From the NCBI GenBank assembly GCA_003342815.1, contig PTEX01000011.1, positions 8,281,819-8,345,818 on the forward strand: a stretch of DNA of 64,000 bases, given 5' to 3'. Below, in pieces: positions 63,036 to 64,000 of this stretch. Origin of the DNA: Eudromia elegans. Lineage: Eukaryota; Chordata; Aves; Tinamiformes; Tinamidae. Both the position numbers and the translations under genes were made by a program. Each line of letters begins with the position of its first letter. Within the stretch, counting starts at the first letter, position 1. The notes under the pieces were generated by a model. That model had not been told where the DNA came from, searched no databases, and worked only from the letters and a program-made list of their open reading frames with translations.

Positions 63036-64000
63036 CCTTTCATAAGTGAATGCAGAGGAGGCTGGGTTCCCCTCCCACCCTTATTAGCAAGGACAAAATC
63101 CTCAGACTCCGGTCAGAAGTGGCAAACCAGCTACCTGTTCCTTTCTGTCAGGAGCAGCTCCTTAAGACAAGGACATTTTCGACTTCATATATTGCATAGT
63201 TAGAAAAAATAGAGTCATTAGCCTGACAAAATGTGAACTGTCATTGGAATGACAGAAGACTTTTTGTTTTGATTTGCTTTTTATTCGGCCTTTTGAAAAT
63301 GCTTCACCTATTCTGCTCTACTGCAGAGTAGTTCTTGAGACAAAAACACATCTGGGTTTCAGTGTAAAATAGATTCAAGAAAATTAATACTTAACAGTTA
63401 TCAAGCAGAGCTAGCAGCATGGGGCTCTGGCATCATGGGTGCATTTTCTTATCTTTTCTAGTCCCAAAAGCTACCCAAAACCCTCAAGCAGCAGGCATTA
63501 GAGGGACACACAAGTTCTACAGACAAGCAGTTCCAACATAGAAATCAATAAATTTATTTTCTACAACAAATGAACAGTGATTATGTATACTTTCCAATAT
63601 TTTGCTTCCTACGATAAGAGAAATTCTGTCAAGAACCAGCTGCAAACACAGATCAGGAGAACTCAACACTTGTTCTTTGTGTGTTATATTTTTTAGCAGA
63701 AGACGACACAGATAAGAGAAGATATTGTGGAATAATTCTGAGCAACCAAAACAAACAAAAAAATCAATTGTATTCTTACATATTCTGCATATGCAAAATA
63801 AGCTTTTTGCATACTGCAAATCAATGTGTCTATTAAGACCTTTTAAGAATACAAAAGCTCACAGATCTGCCAAAGCCAATTAAAAATAATAAAAAAAAAG
63901 ATGCATCAAAATGAATCAAAGTCTCTTTAGTAGAAAGAGCTCAGTCAGCTTACTAACGGATATCCAGACTAACCACAAGAGCCACAACTGACTTCATCGG

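Larger units (their letters stand above)
58565..64000. other. No gene recognised; AT-rich noncoding DNA
   Basis: Apart from the GATA-motif cluster near 62.9 kb and small simple repeats, nothing is identifiable. The segment at 58900-60150 is pyrimidine-rich on the plus strand over several hundred bases. This could mark an intron-like strand bias but carries no gene signal. Confidence 0.6.

Noticed and set aside
1-64000. CRISPR arrays, bacterial operons, phage genes, tRNA or rRNA genes
   Set aside because: There are no regularly spaced direct repeats, no dense gene packing, and no cloverleaf or rRNA signature. The window is vertebrate nuclear DNA.

Overview
This looks like a piece of a vertebrate nuclear genome, most likely a bird. 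It is AT-rich, very poor in interspersed repeats, lacks bacterial-type gene packing, and carries one recognisable CR1 retroposon fragment (19258-19378, minus strand), the dominant LINE family of birds. Scattered single N bases look like unresolved or heterozygous positions in a vertebrate assembly. No complete protein-coding gene, tRNA, rRNA, CRISPR array, prophage or bacterial-style operon is recognisable. Most open reading frames are what chance gives in this DNA.

Layout. 1-19 kb: AT-rich noncoding DNA with short A/T and purine tracts, a homeodomain/octamer motif cluster near 8.1 kb, a small GC-rich patch near 12.9 kb, and an unidentified cysteine-rich open segment at 15.6-15.8 kb. 19-31 kb: the CR1 fragment, an A-rich CAAA tract, GC-rich patches near 25.7, 28.6 and 30.6 kb, a 29-bp tandem duplication at 29.8 kb and the longest open frame of the window (30689-31309, 206 codons). 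31-45 kb: noncoding DNA with long A homopolymers (22, 37 and 25 bases) and a 24-bp tandem repeat that contains a hairpin. 45-64 kb: noncoding DNA with an 18-bp perfect palindrome at 50757, AT, AAAT and AG microsatellites, a CpG-rich patch near 58.2 kb and a cluster of GATA motifs near 62.9 kb.

On the minus strand between about 51 and 17.3 kb I could join 24 short, splice-bounded open segments with compatible phases into one hypothetical transcript ending at a stop codon and an AATAAA. I recognise no protein in it. Its composition (much Cys, Phe and Ser, few acidic residues) is close to translated noncoding DNA, and such chains can be built by chance, so it is given as a weak hypothesis. The most economical reading is intergenic or intronic avian DNA.
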